The position numbers and the translations under genes were made by a program. The notes beneath the pieces are model-generated. The model was given only the letters and a program-made list of their open reading frames with translations, did no database searches and was not told where the DNA came from. This document shows, piece by piece, positions 1 to 11,880 of a stretch of DNA of 64,000 bases (position 1 is the stretch's first letter; every line of letters begins with the position of its first letter). The DNA comes from Glossina fuscipes (taxonomy: Eukaryota; Arthropoda; Insecta; Diptera; Glossinidae): the NCBI RefSeq assembly GCF_014805625.2, contig NW_023998452.1, positions 180,455 to 244,454 of the forward strand, written 5' to 3'.

Positions 1-187
1 ATAAACTCACGACCCTAAAAGAGAGCTTTTACAGCCCAAGGAGTTGTAGTTTTGGTAGCAAATCATTACTTCAGGTTTTCTTCTCAGTTGGCCCCGTTGG
101 GCGGACCAACGCTTATTTTTTTTTTTTAGCAGGCAAAGATCATCGCTTAACTTGTCTCAAGATGATCAAGAATATGTTTACAATATT

Positions 188-218
<31 letters not shown>

Positions 219-1849
219 TCTTCGATATATTGTGAAAGGGATTATTATATAACATAATAAATCCAACTTTTACTGAAGCATGTACATAATGATATCTAAA
301 AAAATTCCTTCCTTCCTTAATTAAAACTTTTTATTATGAAACATTGCTGTTAAGAACCCTGCTAATATAGTCTAACGTCTATCTATGTAGATACTCTTAA
401 TCAAATCAAATAAATTCTTTAAAATACATCACACCAGTTTTAAGCGAGGGTATATTGGTTGGATGCCGGTTAATATGGATGTTGTGCGCAAGCGCACTTG
501 TTTATTCTTTATTTTTTTCATTTTTTCTAAATTCTTTTCTGGTTTCATTTGCCTCTCTTTACCTGTTTAATCGTTTTTTTTTTTTTCTTTTTTTTTATTT
601 ATTTTTTTTATTTATTATCTAAGCGAATTAAATGAAGTATATTATTTAAGAATAGCATTAAAAAGGCAAACGCAACTAAGTAATAATGCTTTCATAGCTG
701 TTCATTTGTTATTCAAATGCAATCAAATGAAAAATAACTAAAAATATTTTTAATATATTTTCTAAGTGTTTTAACTGATTATTATTACTCTTATTATTAT
801 ATATAATACAGATTCTTATTGTAAACGATAGAATGACAAATGAAATTAAAGCCGAAATTTTAAATAATATATAGTTAAAATGTGCAACATATAAAATGGT
901 TTTCAGACATTGTCTGCCTTTTTGGCAATAACTCGGAAGCAGAAGCAATTACGAGGTGTAAGTGTAACAAAAAGTATGAAACTTCGGCAGGATTTCTGAA
1001 TGAAGATCGCTTTTGACGGACAATTCGATGTGAGCCACTACAACATGTGAGCCGCTTATTTCGGCACTGGCGCAAGCCATTTTTTGAAAAAAATCCAGAT
1101 TATAATAATGATAGATAAAAGTTAACTATATAAATTTTTTATCTGCATGTGATTTATCAATCGAAACTCAAAGACCTTTAAGGGAGGTCAACGAGTTGGG
1201 AGAAAATATTTTACATTTCCTCTTGATCTGCAAAAATCACTGCCCTATCCTCAGTTAACAGTATCGATCCCATATTATAAAAGGGATATTTGTTCGAATC
1301 AAGACTTTCGCCATTTTCGTGAATGGTCAAGTGATTTGGACTGAGACCATAGCATGCAGACAATCATAAAACATACTATCCTGCCGATTGAAGCATCTAC
1401 AGAATATGATTATAGCTTATAGTGATATATACACTGACCAAACTACAAACATAAATCTTCCCTTGATATGAATGAAAAATTTAGTAGACCAGGGACAATG
1501 AAATAAATATCATTCACCAAATCTTTATTATCAGGATATTGATTCGTACCAAGCGAAAACAGTTTTGTAGTGATAGAAATGGCAGCACGCAAAATCAATT
1601 CCTTGCATTGTAATAACGACGTTCTTATCACGTTAATAAATATTTGTATAAAACTGAACAGTATTTTTGTTTTTGTTTTTCTAAAAAGAGTCGGATAAAA
1701 CTGAAAAGTTAAGCGTTTACAATAATTCCGTAAGGTATGACCAGTTATGTGTAAGGTATGACCAGATATAAGGTATACCTTTGTTTTGTTCGGCTACACT
1801 ATGGGATAAAAAAATTACATTATCTAATGCCACAAAATACAACAAAAAG
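1..1849. other. AT-rich intergenic DNA
   Basis: No supportable gene is seen. The stretch holds an AT dinucleotide run at about 190-218, a T-rich tract at about 570-620, and short open frames without codon-like character or splice context. A 15-nt direct repeat (GTAAGGTATGACCAG) occurs twice near 1731-1765. Confidence 0.6.
190..218. repeat. (AT)n microsatellite
   Basis: Uninterrupted AT dinucleotide run of about 29 bases. Confidence 0.95.
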
Positions 1850-2065
1850 ATATGTGTGTCTACTAGAGAGCTCACCCATATCCTACACCACATGTAATAT
1901 AAGGATATATTAAGTTCATGTGGATGTACACAAGACTTGGAAGGACTTAAGACAGACTCAACAGTTATTAGACCAATCAATGCAAAATCACTTTTTGAAT
2001 TAATTAAGCGTTTCTGTCTGTCCGACCTTGTTGTCTTCTTGTGATCCGCCTCTAAGTCACAATTT
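1850..2065 (-). repeat. Family 2 dispersed repeat, diverged copy
   Basis: On the minus strand this segment carries, in order, a GGACAGACAGA motif, an AAAAAGTGATTTTGCAT-like stretch, a CATCCACATGAACTTAATAT stretch and an ACATGTGGTGTAGGATA end. The same order is seen in the full copy at 39208-40010, whose right end reads GTACCACAAGTGGTGTAGGG. The match is by eye and diverged. Confidence 0.5.
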
Positions 2066-2070
2066 TTGAG

Positions 2071-3035
2071 TAATATAACTTGATCATTAAAACATTTCCA
2101 TGTGTACACTTTGTCTTGAATGTGTATGTTTTAAGCATCGCATTCAAAAGAACAACAAATTTTGGACTCACCCGCATACCAATTATAATTAATTATAATA
2201 TTTACATAATTTAGCTCCTATAAGAGATTTCCATGTCCGGTATATTTAAAAGAAAGACATAAAAAAAAAATTTGATCATAAAAAAATATTAAATTGTTTT
2301 CTAATTAAAAATGTATTAAATATGTGAAAATAAAATAAAAATTGAAATTACGATAGCGGTTGCTAGTGCTTTAAGACTTAGTCTTCAGTCTTGGTCTTTA
2401 TTTTCCATATTCCATAAACCTCGCGGGTTAAAGTAATCGCAACGCAGCTTATGTAACTCATTTCGTAATTTTTAATTGACGTTTAAAAAGCTTTTGAATC
2501 TAAAAAAATTCATTATTTATATATTTTATATATTTTATATATATATGTATATATATATGTATATATATATGTATATATATAAGATTCACTTAGCTTATTA
2601 TAAAAATATTTATAATTCCTCTAAGCTCATACCTTATGGAAAATTCCTTACTTACATAAGCGTTAGTTCAGAGGATTCAATTGCTTTCTTAAAAGTTTGG
2701 GATCCGTCTATCTATTTAAGCTGGCTTCCCGTCTCTTTATACACATATATTCCTTTACATCTTTATTTTATTTTTGATTTATGCGCCCTATTTATATATT
2801 TTATATAAAAGCTAGCAACTTGAGTCAATAGTGAGAAAACGCTCAATTTTACCTAAGAAAGAAATACATTTAGATCTACGGCATATAACTGTGAGAAATA
2901 GTCAGTAACACTAATATGAAAATACTGCAAAAATATCTCTGTCTTATTCTTAATGTTTCGTTAGCAATAAAACTATTCATCATGACCGGACTCTTCCGCT
3001 CGTTACCTATCGAATTAAGCAAATTTCTGTACACA
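2071..3035. other. Intergenic DNA with AT/ATGT microsatellite
   Basis: No gene supported. A TATATATATG-type microsatellite lies at about 2536-2580; the plus-strand open frame running through it encodes mostly I and Y and is an artefact of the repeat. Confidence 0.6.
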
Positions 3036-3290
3036 TTACCGAAGGATGCTGGGTAAATTGATTTTGCCAAACCGTTTGCAACGCCCATAAGGAAACGTCA
3101 GAGACCTCACAAAGTATATAAGCATGTCGTTCTGTCCGTCTGGTCAACTGTGTAAGAGCTGTGGTAAACGTTCTCCCGTTAGCGAAAATGAAGATATCGC
3201 CCACAAATTTGCAAAAGAATTTGGAAGTGAGTTAAACTTTTCCAAGGACACGCCTACAACGTTCACAACGTTCAAATCAGCCGTGCCCAC
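3036..3290 (+). repeat. Family 1 dispersed repeat, copy a
   Basis: Ordered modules: TTACCGAAGGATG (3037), CGTTTGCAACGCCC (about 3074), TCTGTCCGTCTGG (about 3131), GCCCACAAATTTGCAAAAG (about 3199) and GGACACGCCTAC (about 3246). The same series occurs at 4552, 23785 (minus), 27182, 34020 and 63600. The open frame at 3124-3387 is part of the repeat. From memory, GTTTGCAACGC followed by TCCGTCTGTC is also a hallmark of a dispersed sequence in Drosophila. Confidence 0.7.
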
Positions 3291-4551
3291 TCCATATTAT
3301 AGAGCATGTAAATTTAAATGTTTTACTTTTTTTTGCATGGGCATAAAAGATTCGCTCACAACTGAACATAATTTTCTTACTTGTTAGCATTTTATGATAA
3401 ACATTAATACAGAAACAATGCATTGACTTATAAGTTTTCATAAAAAGGGAAAAAAAAGCAAAAAAATGGGTGAAGACTTGTATTGGATGGGAAGGTGTAA
3501 AGTATTTAATAGTCGGCTTTGCTCAAGCCTATTCAATTGTATTTATTATAAAAAATAGCTCTATTGTCGGAATTCATTCCGCAGTATTGCCTCGAAAAAC
3601 GGCCGACCATGCAGCTATAGAAAACTGATATGCGTTTTCGTGTTAGCTTTTGCAGTGCAGATGATCAAGTCACAAACGACATCAGTAAACGAATATATCT
3701 ATCTACCTTCAATAGCGTTAAAACATAAGAAAGATATTTTACGCTACAAAGACGTAAAAACAACTTAAATACAAATTGATAGTGCAAGACCAATATGTAT
3801 GCATAACTATGTATAAACGTTTACTGTAAAATTTCAATAATACGTTAGGTATTTGTTGCACCCAAACAACTTAATAAATAAATTATGTAATTATCTTATT
3901 TACTTTGTAAATGTGATCACATTTGCAATACGAGTAAGATTTCAAGCACAAAGTAAAAAAAATCAGAAAGAAAAGATTAACAATTTGTCTAACAACCAAA
4001 GTTATTCCAACTGCTTCCTAATCCTTAATAAACTATTATCAATTTTATGTATCGTCTTTACCATCACCCACATAGCTACGTAAGGAATCGACGCCAAATA
4101 TGATGAACAAGAATTTCTCTTTTTGAATTTCTTAATATCTCACTTAAGTGCTTTAATAAGTCAAAATATGAAGAAAAAGCGGGAACAACTTCATTGAAGA
4201 ATCCTTTGATCCTAACATATCATATAAGTGTAAGCATCTTTTGCCGCAACAGCAATAACGTTCATGTAGAGAGCTTCTCACTTCATGAGGACTTGCAGCG
4301 TTAACGTATACAAAGCATGAAGTAAACATACTTGAAGTTTAATTTACCCCAAAATAACATAACAAAAAGGCAAGAGTAACAACATTTGCAAGAAGTTATT
4401 GTAGAAATAGCTTTAACCAGTTAACTGTTTCCGTCTTTTTGAAAAATGCATATCTAAATTGTGTAGCAAATGTTTAGCAACGACGGGTATACTCGTCAAA
4501 CACATCGTATGTGCAATAAAAAATTCGATTGTAATGAAATGACTTTAATTT
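3291..4551. other. Intergenic DNA
   Basis: Nothing supportable is seen: AT-rich unique-looking sequence and short open frames only. Confidence 0.55.
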
Positions 4552-4830
4552 TTATACCCCTCACCGAAGGATGAGATGTATATTCATTTTCATGCAAAAC
4601 GTTTGCAACGCTGAGAAAGAAGCTTGATCACGTTAACTTTAGAATCGATTTAAGCACATGTCCATTTATCCATCTGGCCGGTTGTCCGCCTTTCCTAGCC
4701 GAAAAATGAAACTTATTGCTTTCGAATGTGGCCAAAACATTGGAAGTTCTTCCAAGCACATAGGTATTAAAAATGGACCAAATCGATCAAAAGACACGCC
4801 TACAGTACCACGAAAACTGGGAACTGCTCT
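4552..4830 (+). repeat. Family 1 dispersed repeat, copy b
   Basis: Best-preserved plus-strand left end of family 1: TTTATACCCCTCACCGAAGG, then ATGTATATTCATTTT, CGTTTGCAACGC, a degraded CCATTTATCCATCTGG/TTGTCCGCC segment and AAAGACACGCCTAC. The ends match the reverse complement of copy d (23785-24035). Confidence 0.75.
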
Positions 4831-6567
4831 GTTTTCCAAAATGAATAAAAAATTGGTTTTTTGCATTACACTACACTACTACACTACACATAAACTACAG
4901 CACATAAATCTACAAAAATTTGAAAGCATCTTCTATAAGCGATACTGAAGTACTTGCACAATATTCGAAAAAAATGGACTACGCTTAGCCAATATTATAG
5001 TGTATCAAAATTTCATTTTTTTAATACCTTTATAAAGCGCGGAAGCAAGCTTCCAATGCCTTCTAAAGTATACAAGTTCTTGGCCAATTTCAAATTCGGA
5101 ATGCACCTGAGTTAGTGCGTCGACTTATTGTTGTTCCGGTTTGGTTTCAAACTATTTCGAACATCCCTGCAAATTGTCCCTGCTTATTACCCATGACGAA
5201 TATATACGGCATAACACAAAATTTTGAACTTTTTTCGTAACGAGGCGACAAAAACATACAATTGGTTAAAAGGTGTAGTTAAAGTTTTAAAAATCTTGCT
5301 AATGTTTTTACAAACTCTAATATCTGCCAAATATTGCACGCACACACACACACACGTACTTCCTAATATGCTGTAGGTGTTAGTTTTGTTTTGTTTTTAT
5401 TTTCTTAGTTACTGTTTTTGGAAAAGATATTTACGGAAACAACCACAAGGTCTTCAAACCGTGTAACGCGGTTTCAATAGAGACACAAAAAAACCAATAT
5501 ACAAGCCTGATTAATTGATGTCTCTTCGATGCAAATTGATTATGAGTAAGCAAAGTCTTTGCGCTATATTAACGTATTAATAGATGTATTGATCGAGTGA
5601 ATTTTGAAACGAATTGGAGAGCAAAAAAAAGTATAAGAGCAAGCTCGACAAACTCCCAACCGGATATAATTATTTCAGTTTATTCTATTCGAAAGATAGG
5701 GTGGGGCGAATTATGGGTTGGCGGTACGATTGACCTACACTTTTTGCAAAATTCTGCTCGTTCGGCCGAAGAAGGCTAAATGGTTGTCAGAATTTTGGAC
5801 GATCTTCATTTTAAACAGGGACTGACTGACATACAGGTTGTGCTCTATTGATTGCTTTAGGCGGAATGATTTAAATGTAGATTGTTGGTTGATCGGCGCC
5901 TATTGAAAGATCCTTACATCACTCTATATATATATATATATATGTGTATATGTAGGTATGTATGTATGTATATGTATAGTTTGTGAATTCCCCGACAAGT
6001 CTCTAAAACGTCTAGTATAACTCGCTTAGAGAATGTGATAGAGAAATTTAATAATCAAATGCGTTGCAGCTTGATATTAGAATAAATAATAATTACTTAA
6101 TATTGTTATCTAATAATCACAAAAAAGAAATAATATTTTTATACTCATTCGTCAATTGGATTAATTTAATATTTATCATTAATTTTTTGAATTTATTTTC
6201 TTGCAAATATTATTTCATTTATATAATATTTAAAGGTATTTAATGAATTCACAAAAATAAACCTCTTAATGTTGCTGAAAAACATACACAGATTCATCTA
6301 ATACTTGTTGTTGACCTTGCTTTAGGTAGAAAAGTTTATTGTCCTTATAGATTTTGTTGTTCTGTTTTGAATTTTTTTCTTCTTCTTCTTCTTCTTCTTC
6401 TTTTTCTACTTATTTTTATTTTTTGGCAAAGTATTTTATCTGTACTAAGTTTTTATTAATGCAAAAAATTAAAGAAAAAAAAATTTATTTAAAAGAAAAG
6501 AAAACAAAAAAAACAAGTTTTATTTTAAAATAATTAAAATATTTTTTCAATTTTCACAAAAATATGT
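4831..6567. other. Intergenic DNA with microsatellites
   Basis: No gene supported. It contains a short (CA)n run at about 5341-5354, a TA/TATG microsatellite at about 5925-5978 and a (CTT)n run at about 6378-6400. The sequence becomes A-rich approaching the assembly gap. Confidence 0.6.
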
Positions 6568-6667
6568 NNNNNNNNNNNNNNNNNNNNNNNNNNNNNNNNN
6601 NNNNNNNNNNNNNNNNNNNNNNNNNNNNNNNNNNNNNNNNNNNNNNNNNNNNNNNNNNNNNNNNNNN
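6568..6667. other. Assembly gap, 100 N
   Basis: Exactly 100 N, the usual placeholder for a gap of unknown size. It is flanked on the right by more than 100 nt of poly-A interrupted by C or G (about 6668-6786), which probably explains the break. Confidence 0.99.
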
Positions 6668-6726
6668 AAAAAAAAAAGAAAGACAATTACAAACATAATA
6701 AACTACATTAATAATAAAAAAACCAT

Positions 6727-6757
<31 letters not shown>

Positions 6758-6956
6758 AAAAAAAACAAAAAAAACAAAAAAAAACGAAGAGAATTACATT
6801 CATTCACATTTACAATTCAAGGAGTGCGCAGAAGTGTTTGCATGTGTGCACATGCGTGTATGTATGTATAATATGCATGCATTAAATAAAGTGTTGGTGT
6901 GCATAATAATGATGATGATTTGATAATGTGGATAATAATAAGTAACATTGTTGCTG

Positions 6957-7024
6957 AGAGGCTGTGATGTGCTGTGATGTGATGTGATGCGATGTGATGC
7001 GATGTGATGCGATGCGATGCGATC
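6957..7024. repeat. GATGY pentamer tandem repeat
   Basis: About 13 units of GATGT or GATGC with one slightly irregular start. On the minus strand it produces spurious open frames of alternating S, H, I and R. Confidence 0.85.
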
Positions 7025-9328
7025 GGTTGGTGATGATGGTATGAATTAAACAAAAACAACCTGTTATGACAAATGCCGGCATTTTTTAAGCTTATGCGTT
7101 CTTTTTTTTTCTTTTCGTTTTTTGTTGTTGTTTGCGTTACAGTCCCATTTATTTATTCATCGATAAAGTATAATTAACTTGTCTCAAGTCTTTGTAACAA
7201 GCATCAAGCAAAGATCAGGTAAAAATGTCAATTGAAGGACACATCCGGAAGTTTTTTTAACGTATTACGAGATTTATTCAATCATCTGTCAAATTTGTTT
7301 ACATATCAAGCTAATCAAAATATTCAAGAGCAAATAAAGTCTCAATTGTGAAACAAATACGCTTTTGCCCAATCGCTTTAGTAGGGCATATGGACTTGAA
7401 ACTTTACTTCCCCTCGCTTTATATGCGATTCAACTATTAGTTTTCTGAATATCTCAATACTGGCAAAGGTGAATCTTCCCGATGCTGTCATGAAACCCTA
7501 AGTAAAAATATTCCTGCTTTTCTAGATATTTGTGACCGAACTAATACCAACATATCCTCACCCTTCCCCTCCTTATACAAAATCGTATATTAAAGGCCTC
7601 ACACCCTCCACACACTCCATTACTTAATCATCTTACTCATCCTTTGATGATGGGTATAAAAGCTGCAGATTGGTGCAATGGGGTCAAGCTTTGCTTGGAA
7701 ATATTTAGCCCGCTTTTCAACTATTTAATCTCCGCGAAATGGATATCACCAGGAAAATGATATTTTTAGTAGGCTAATGACGGCCGTATAGACTCTACTC
7801 GTTGCCACTTCTAACGCAGAACGGCATACATCTGCTTTTCTGTTGAGTTCATTTTAAAATTATTTTCGTATTTTTGCTCTCCTAAGCACTTAAACAGTTT
7901 CCAAATAACGCGACTTGCTTCCTTATGTAACTCATAAAACTCCTTTCCTATTCGGACTATGTACTGAAAGAGCAACTCCACCTTGCTAGTGATGTAAGCG
8001 ATAACTAGTTCGTGATAAAGCTATCAATTAAATGAACCGCTTGCTACTTTCATTAAGGGTTTATCCAAGCTATTGTGAAATAGATTGTCAACAAAAATGT
8101 CTATGCTGTGTATGACACTCACAGCCATTCGAAGTGTTTTTCACTAATAACGCTAACGGCACATTGAGCTCTCAATGCAACACTACTGTTATAAGGCAGT
8201 TAAAGTTTTCCTCCTATATTCCGCGAGGTTATCGAAGCAAGGACCATAGTTTTTTTAGATTAGCGAAACTCTCACTGACATCTACGTCGCATATCACGAT
8301 AATAACTTCGAGAGTTAATGAGATGCATTTGTCCACTTTCATCTCGCAGCTTGCTTTTCCCGGCATTGTCTCTTCAATTGAGCAAAGACGAAGTGACCGG
8401 AGCGAAGGCTTGGTTGAGTTGCGAAAATAACCAATAGACAGATGGAGCTAGATAAGACAAGAGCGGGGGTATTGTCGAATGAGAATCATTATCATGTTGT
8501 AGAAAGGAAAGACTAATTTCCCGTTATCCTGGCGAACAGCTGCATCGCAGCTTCATGATGCGTAATGTCCTAGTAACGATATACATAAGCAGTTCGATGA
8601 AAGCATCACATCACGATAGCCGAACAAAACTTAGTTTTGCTACACAACAGAACAACAACGACTTGAGATTAAGCTCCTACCGTTTGACTGTGATTTTTAG
8701 GATAATATAGATATTATTTACAATTGTTAGAAGATCTTGTTGCAAATTACAACGCTTTAATTCCCGTTCTGGTCTTGCCCATTCGATTATTGCAATTCAA
8801 CTCTCTTGACCCGACTGACTTTACCCTCCGTAAATATTCTGCTTATATAATCTTTTACAAAGAAGCTGTCAGTACCTAGCTTCGTCGCGACATTTTTGTA
8901 TTAATACCGTGCAAGTTAGTTCTTTGGTGACTATCACAATTTATTGATAGAGGATGCGGGAAAGTGGGAATAATATATATATGTTCAGCATGAAGCGTAC
9001 ACTTGTTCATACAACTTTTAACTTTTACTTGATTTTACTTTTCTTCGTTTGGACAAATCTTACAAATTATTTCATGATCCTCGCTCTCCATCACTAAAGA
9101 GCTTGCATCTAGTCTCCAACATCTTAAAACATTATCAAGACGGTTTGCAATGATATTAACAAATGATTAAAAATCTTTTTACGTTAAGCCGTGCGGTACG
9201 TATTAATGCAGTTAGAAACCATCAGAACATAATGTTAATTTTTTAGCATAAAAGTTCTCAAAACTGACTAATTGGTGGAAAAATGCTTTTCTACCCATGT
9301 CTTATAAAAAATCTTTACAAATTTAATT
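7025..9328. other. Intergenic DNA
   Basis: No gene supported. A solitary family 1 terminus (minus orientation; CATCCTTTGATGATGGGTAT) lies at about 7638-7663. The remainder is unassigned; an open frame at 8134-8430 shows no recognisable protein. Confidence 0.55.
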
Positions 9329-11880
9329 TTTTTTGTTTATTTTATTTATTTATTTTATTTATTCCACTTATACTAGAAACTCAACCAAACAAATAACAGT
9401 CGAGTTCAATTGGCTCTTAATGCAAAACTTATATTAATTAATAATAAAATTGAGTTTAAGTATAATAAAACAAATAAGAAGAAAAATTAAAGAAAAAGAA
9501 AAAAAAGCATGTACACTATCAGCATAGGGCCACACTTACAACGGGTACAGGACCAAATTGCAAATGAACCCCTAAGCCATCGCAAACATGCATAAGCCTG
9601 GCAACCGATAATAAATTGTCAATAATTCATTTTCGAAACGTAACGATTTTTTAGGATAAAAACTAATTTAAATACGACATAGGTAAATCGCGCGTATTAA
9701 GCAATGTTGCTTTAATGGACTCTAAAGAGCCCGATAACGAGAATAAGTGGTGGACGTCATTTAGGTTCTTGCAAACGACTCTGAGCGGATTGAACAGCTC
9801 ATAATTAAATTTACACTGATTAAGCTTAACCAAGATAAAGTGCCTAGAGAAGCGGTTAGGGACATTAAAGCTTATTTCACCAAGTAATGAAGGCGAGTCA
9901 ATAGCACCATTTATTACTTTAATTAGAAAGGAAAGGCCAAGAACAAATCTACGTTTCTCAAGAGACGGTAGGGACAGCAGAAGCAACTTATTTTCATACG
10001 GAGGAAGAGAGGCAATCGGATCCCAACCCAAATTTCTAAGGGCAAACAGCAAGAATTGCTTTTGCCCTTAGCACCTATATGAAGGAGACCACACAACTGA
10101 GGCATACTCGAGTATGGGTCCAACCAAACACATGTACAGCCTTTTCGTAATGTTGGGATCAACAAGCTCTTTGGACCACCTTTTTATAAAACCAAGCGCG
10201 GACCTAGCTTTGCTAATCGAGAGCTCAATATGCAAGTTAAAACGTAACCTATGGTCAAATAGAACGCCTAAATCTGTAATCGAATCGACGTCCTCCAACT
10301 TATGCGAATCTATGAAATACTGAGTAATGAATGACTTTCTTCTTGAGAATGAAAGCTTCTTACATTTACTCAGATTTAGTTTCAGCAGATTCAAAGAGCA
10401 CCATGCAACAAAATTATCCAAATCACCTTGAAGCTGATGTGATTGCGATTCAACAGAGAAGGAAGAAATCAGTTTCACATCATCGGCATACATTAAGATC
10501 TGGCTGGAATTAACCACTGATGGGAGATTGTTAATGTATAAACTAAATAAAATGGGACCTAAGTGACTTCCTTGAGGTACGCCAGACGTAACGGGGAATT
10601 CATCCGAGCTAATGGAGTTAAACAAAACTCTGAAGGATCTATTGTGCAGATAAGAGGTTATCCATTTCACTAAGTAAGGTGGGAAACCAGAGGCTTGGAG
10701 TTTAAAGATAAGTAGTCTATGGTTAACCAAATCAAATGCTTTGCTTAAATCAGTGTAAATAACATCTGTGCGAGAGCCACTAGAAAAAGCCTTGAAAACA
10801 TGACAGGTAAACTCTAACAAGTTGGTGACTGTAGATCGCCCTTTCCGAAAGCCGTGCTGGTGCGGAGACATATACGAATTAATGGCAAAGGCCAAATGCT
10901 GTGTCACAATACGCTCGAACAACTTGGGCAAGACACTCAACTTGGCTATGCCTCTGTAGTTCTAAACAAATTGTCTACTTCCACTCTTGTGGATAGGAAT
11001 AAGGAAACTACTCTTCCAACATGAAGGGAAAACACCTAAATACGAGGACATGTTAAAAATCTTTGAGATCACACCACATAACTCGATAGCGCAAGATTTA
11101 AGTACACATGATGGAATTCCATCGGGTCCAGGCGAACAACTGTGTTTTAGAGAACTCAACCCTTTGAAAACATCATCTTCCGAAATAACCAAGTTAGGTA
11201 TTGAAACCGAGTTAGTTATAGGATATGGGTAGTTTGCTGATAAACCGAAGTTAGCAATCGAAAAGTTTCGTCGGAAATACTCAGCAAATAGATTTGAGAT
11301 TTCAAAATCATCCGAGGAATCAGAGCCATTAAAAGAAACACGAGAGGGATATGTGGAAATTTTTCTTTTAGAGCTAACAAATTTAAAGAAGAATTTAGGA
11401 TTTAATGAACTGAAGGTATCTGCAGTAATAATGATGGTTGAGGGAGTTAAATCTATGCCTCGCCACCGAGTAAGCGACATAGTCGAGCGCAGAGCCACTT
11501 TTCGAATATTTTTTGAATGGCGAGTTTTTTGTATTCTTGTGATATTTAATTGTCTTATTAAACCACGGGGGACACCTGCTTCGAGGTCGACTTTGCTTGA
11601 TCGGAACAGATGAAGCAATAGCCAGATTTAATGTATTGTAGAACGATGACAATAAGCTTTCAATACTACCGGTTGAGAAATCAAGCGTCAAATGTGAAAG
11701 ACGATGTTTTAGCAATACAATATTGATTTTATGAAAATCATAATAATTATTTAAAAAATTTTGATTTGGCACATTAAGGCATTTCAACAAACCATCGTTC
11801 ATATGATGAAAGGAAATGCATATTGATGGGTGATAGGGATCCTCAGGTAAACAGGTGGACAACGTTGGTATTCTTTTTTG
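9329..11880 (-). mobile_element. 5'-truncated non-LTR retrotransposon (Jockey/CR1-like), copy 1
   Basis: Minus-strand LINE copy. Reading its sense strand: the end of an endonuclease region (EDPYHPSICISF), a linker with CPPWFN, the reverse-transcriptase domain with SPGPDGIPS, GFRKGRSTVTNL, GVPQGSHLGPIL and the catalytic YADD, a C-terminal region, a 3' UTR and an A/T-rich tail of ATTTA-type units (9333-9362). The 3' half is nearly identical to the opposite-strand copy at 17790-18398, which fixes the 3' end. The 5' end stops within the endonuclease, as expected from incomplete reverse transcription. Clade assignment is by motif memory and is uncertain within the Jockey/CR1 group. Confidence 0.9.
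9663..11862 (-). pseudogene. Reverse transcriptase (ORF2) of LINE copy 1, disabled
   Basis: Encodes RNA-templated DNA synthesis for target-primed retrotransposition in the parent element. Visible segments are a partial endonuclease/linker frame (11862-about 11410), the RT N-terminal part (about 11410-10965), the RT palm with YADD at 10490-10479 followed by VKWITSYL, IDSHKLEDVDSI and GALGFIKRW-type thumb motifs (10940-10071), and a C-terminal tail ending MSYLN (10052-9663). Three lesions are visible: a frameshift near 11.41 kb, an in-frame stop at 10964-10962 just before a conserved NYRGIAKLSVLP segment, and an in-frame stop at 10070-10068, where residues also seem to be missing after WSPSYRC. 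The catalytic residues remain, so the copy is fairly young, but it cannot make a full-length protein. Confidence 0.88.

Noticed and set aside
2476..2808. I/Y-rich plus-strand frame
   Set aside because: Driven by a TATATATATG microsatellite; the same applies to frames at 11966-12205 and 27980-28177.
10114..10513. Plus-strand frames inside LINE copy 1
   Set aside because: Antisense shadows of the reverse-transcriptase frame.
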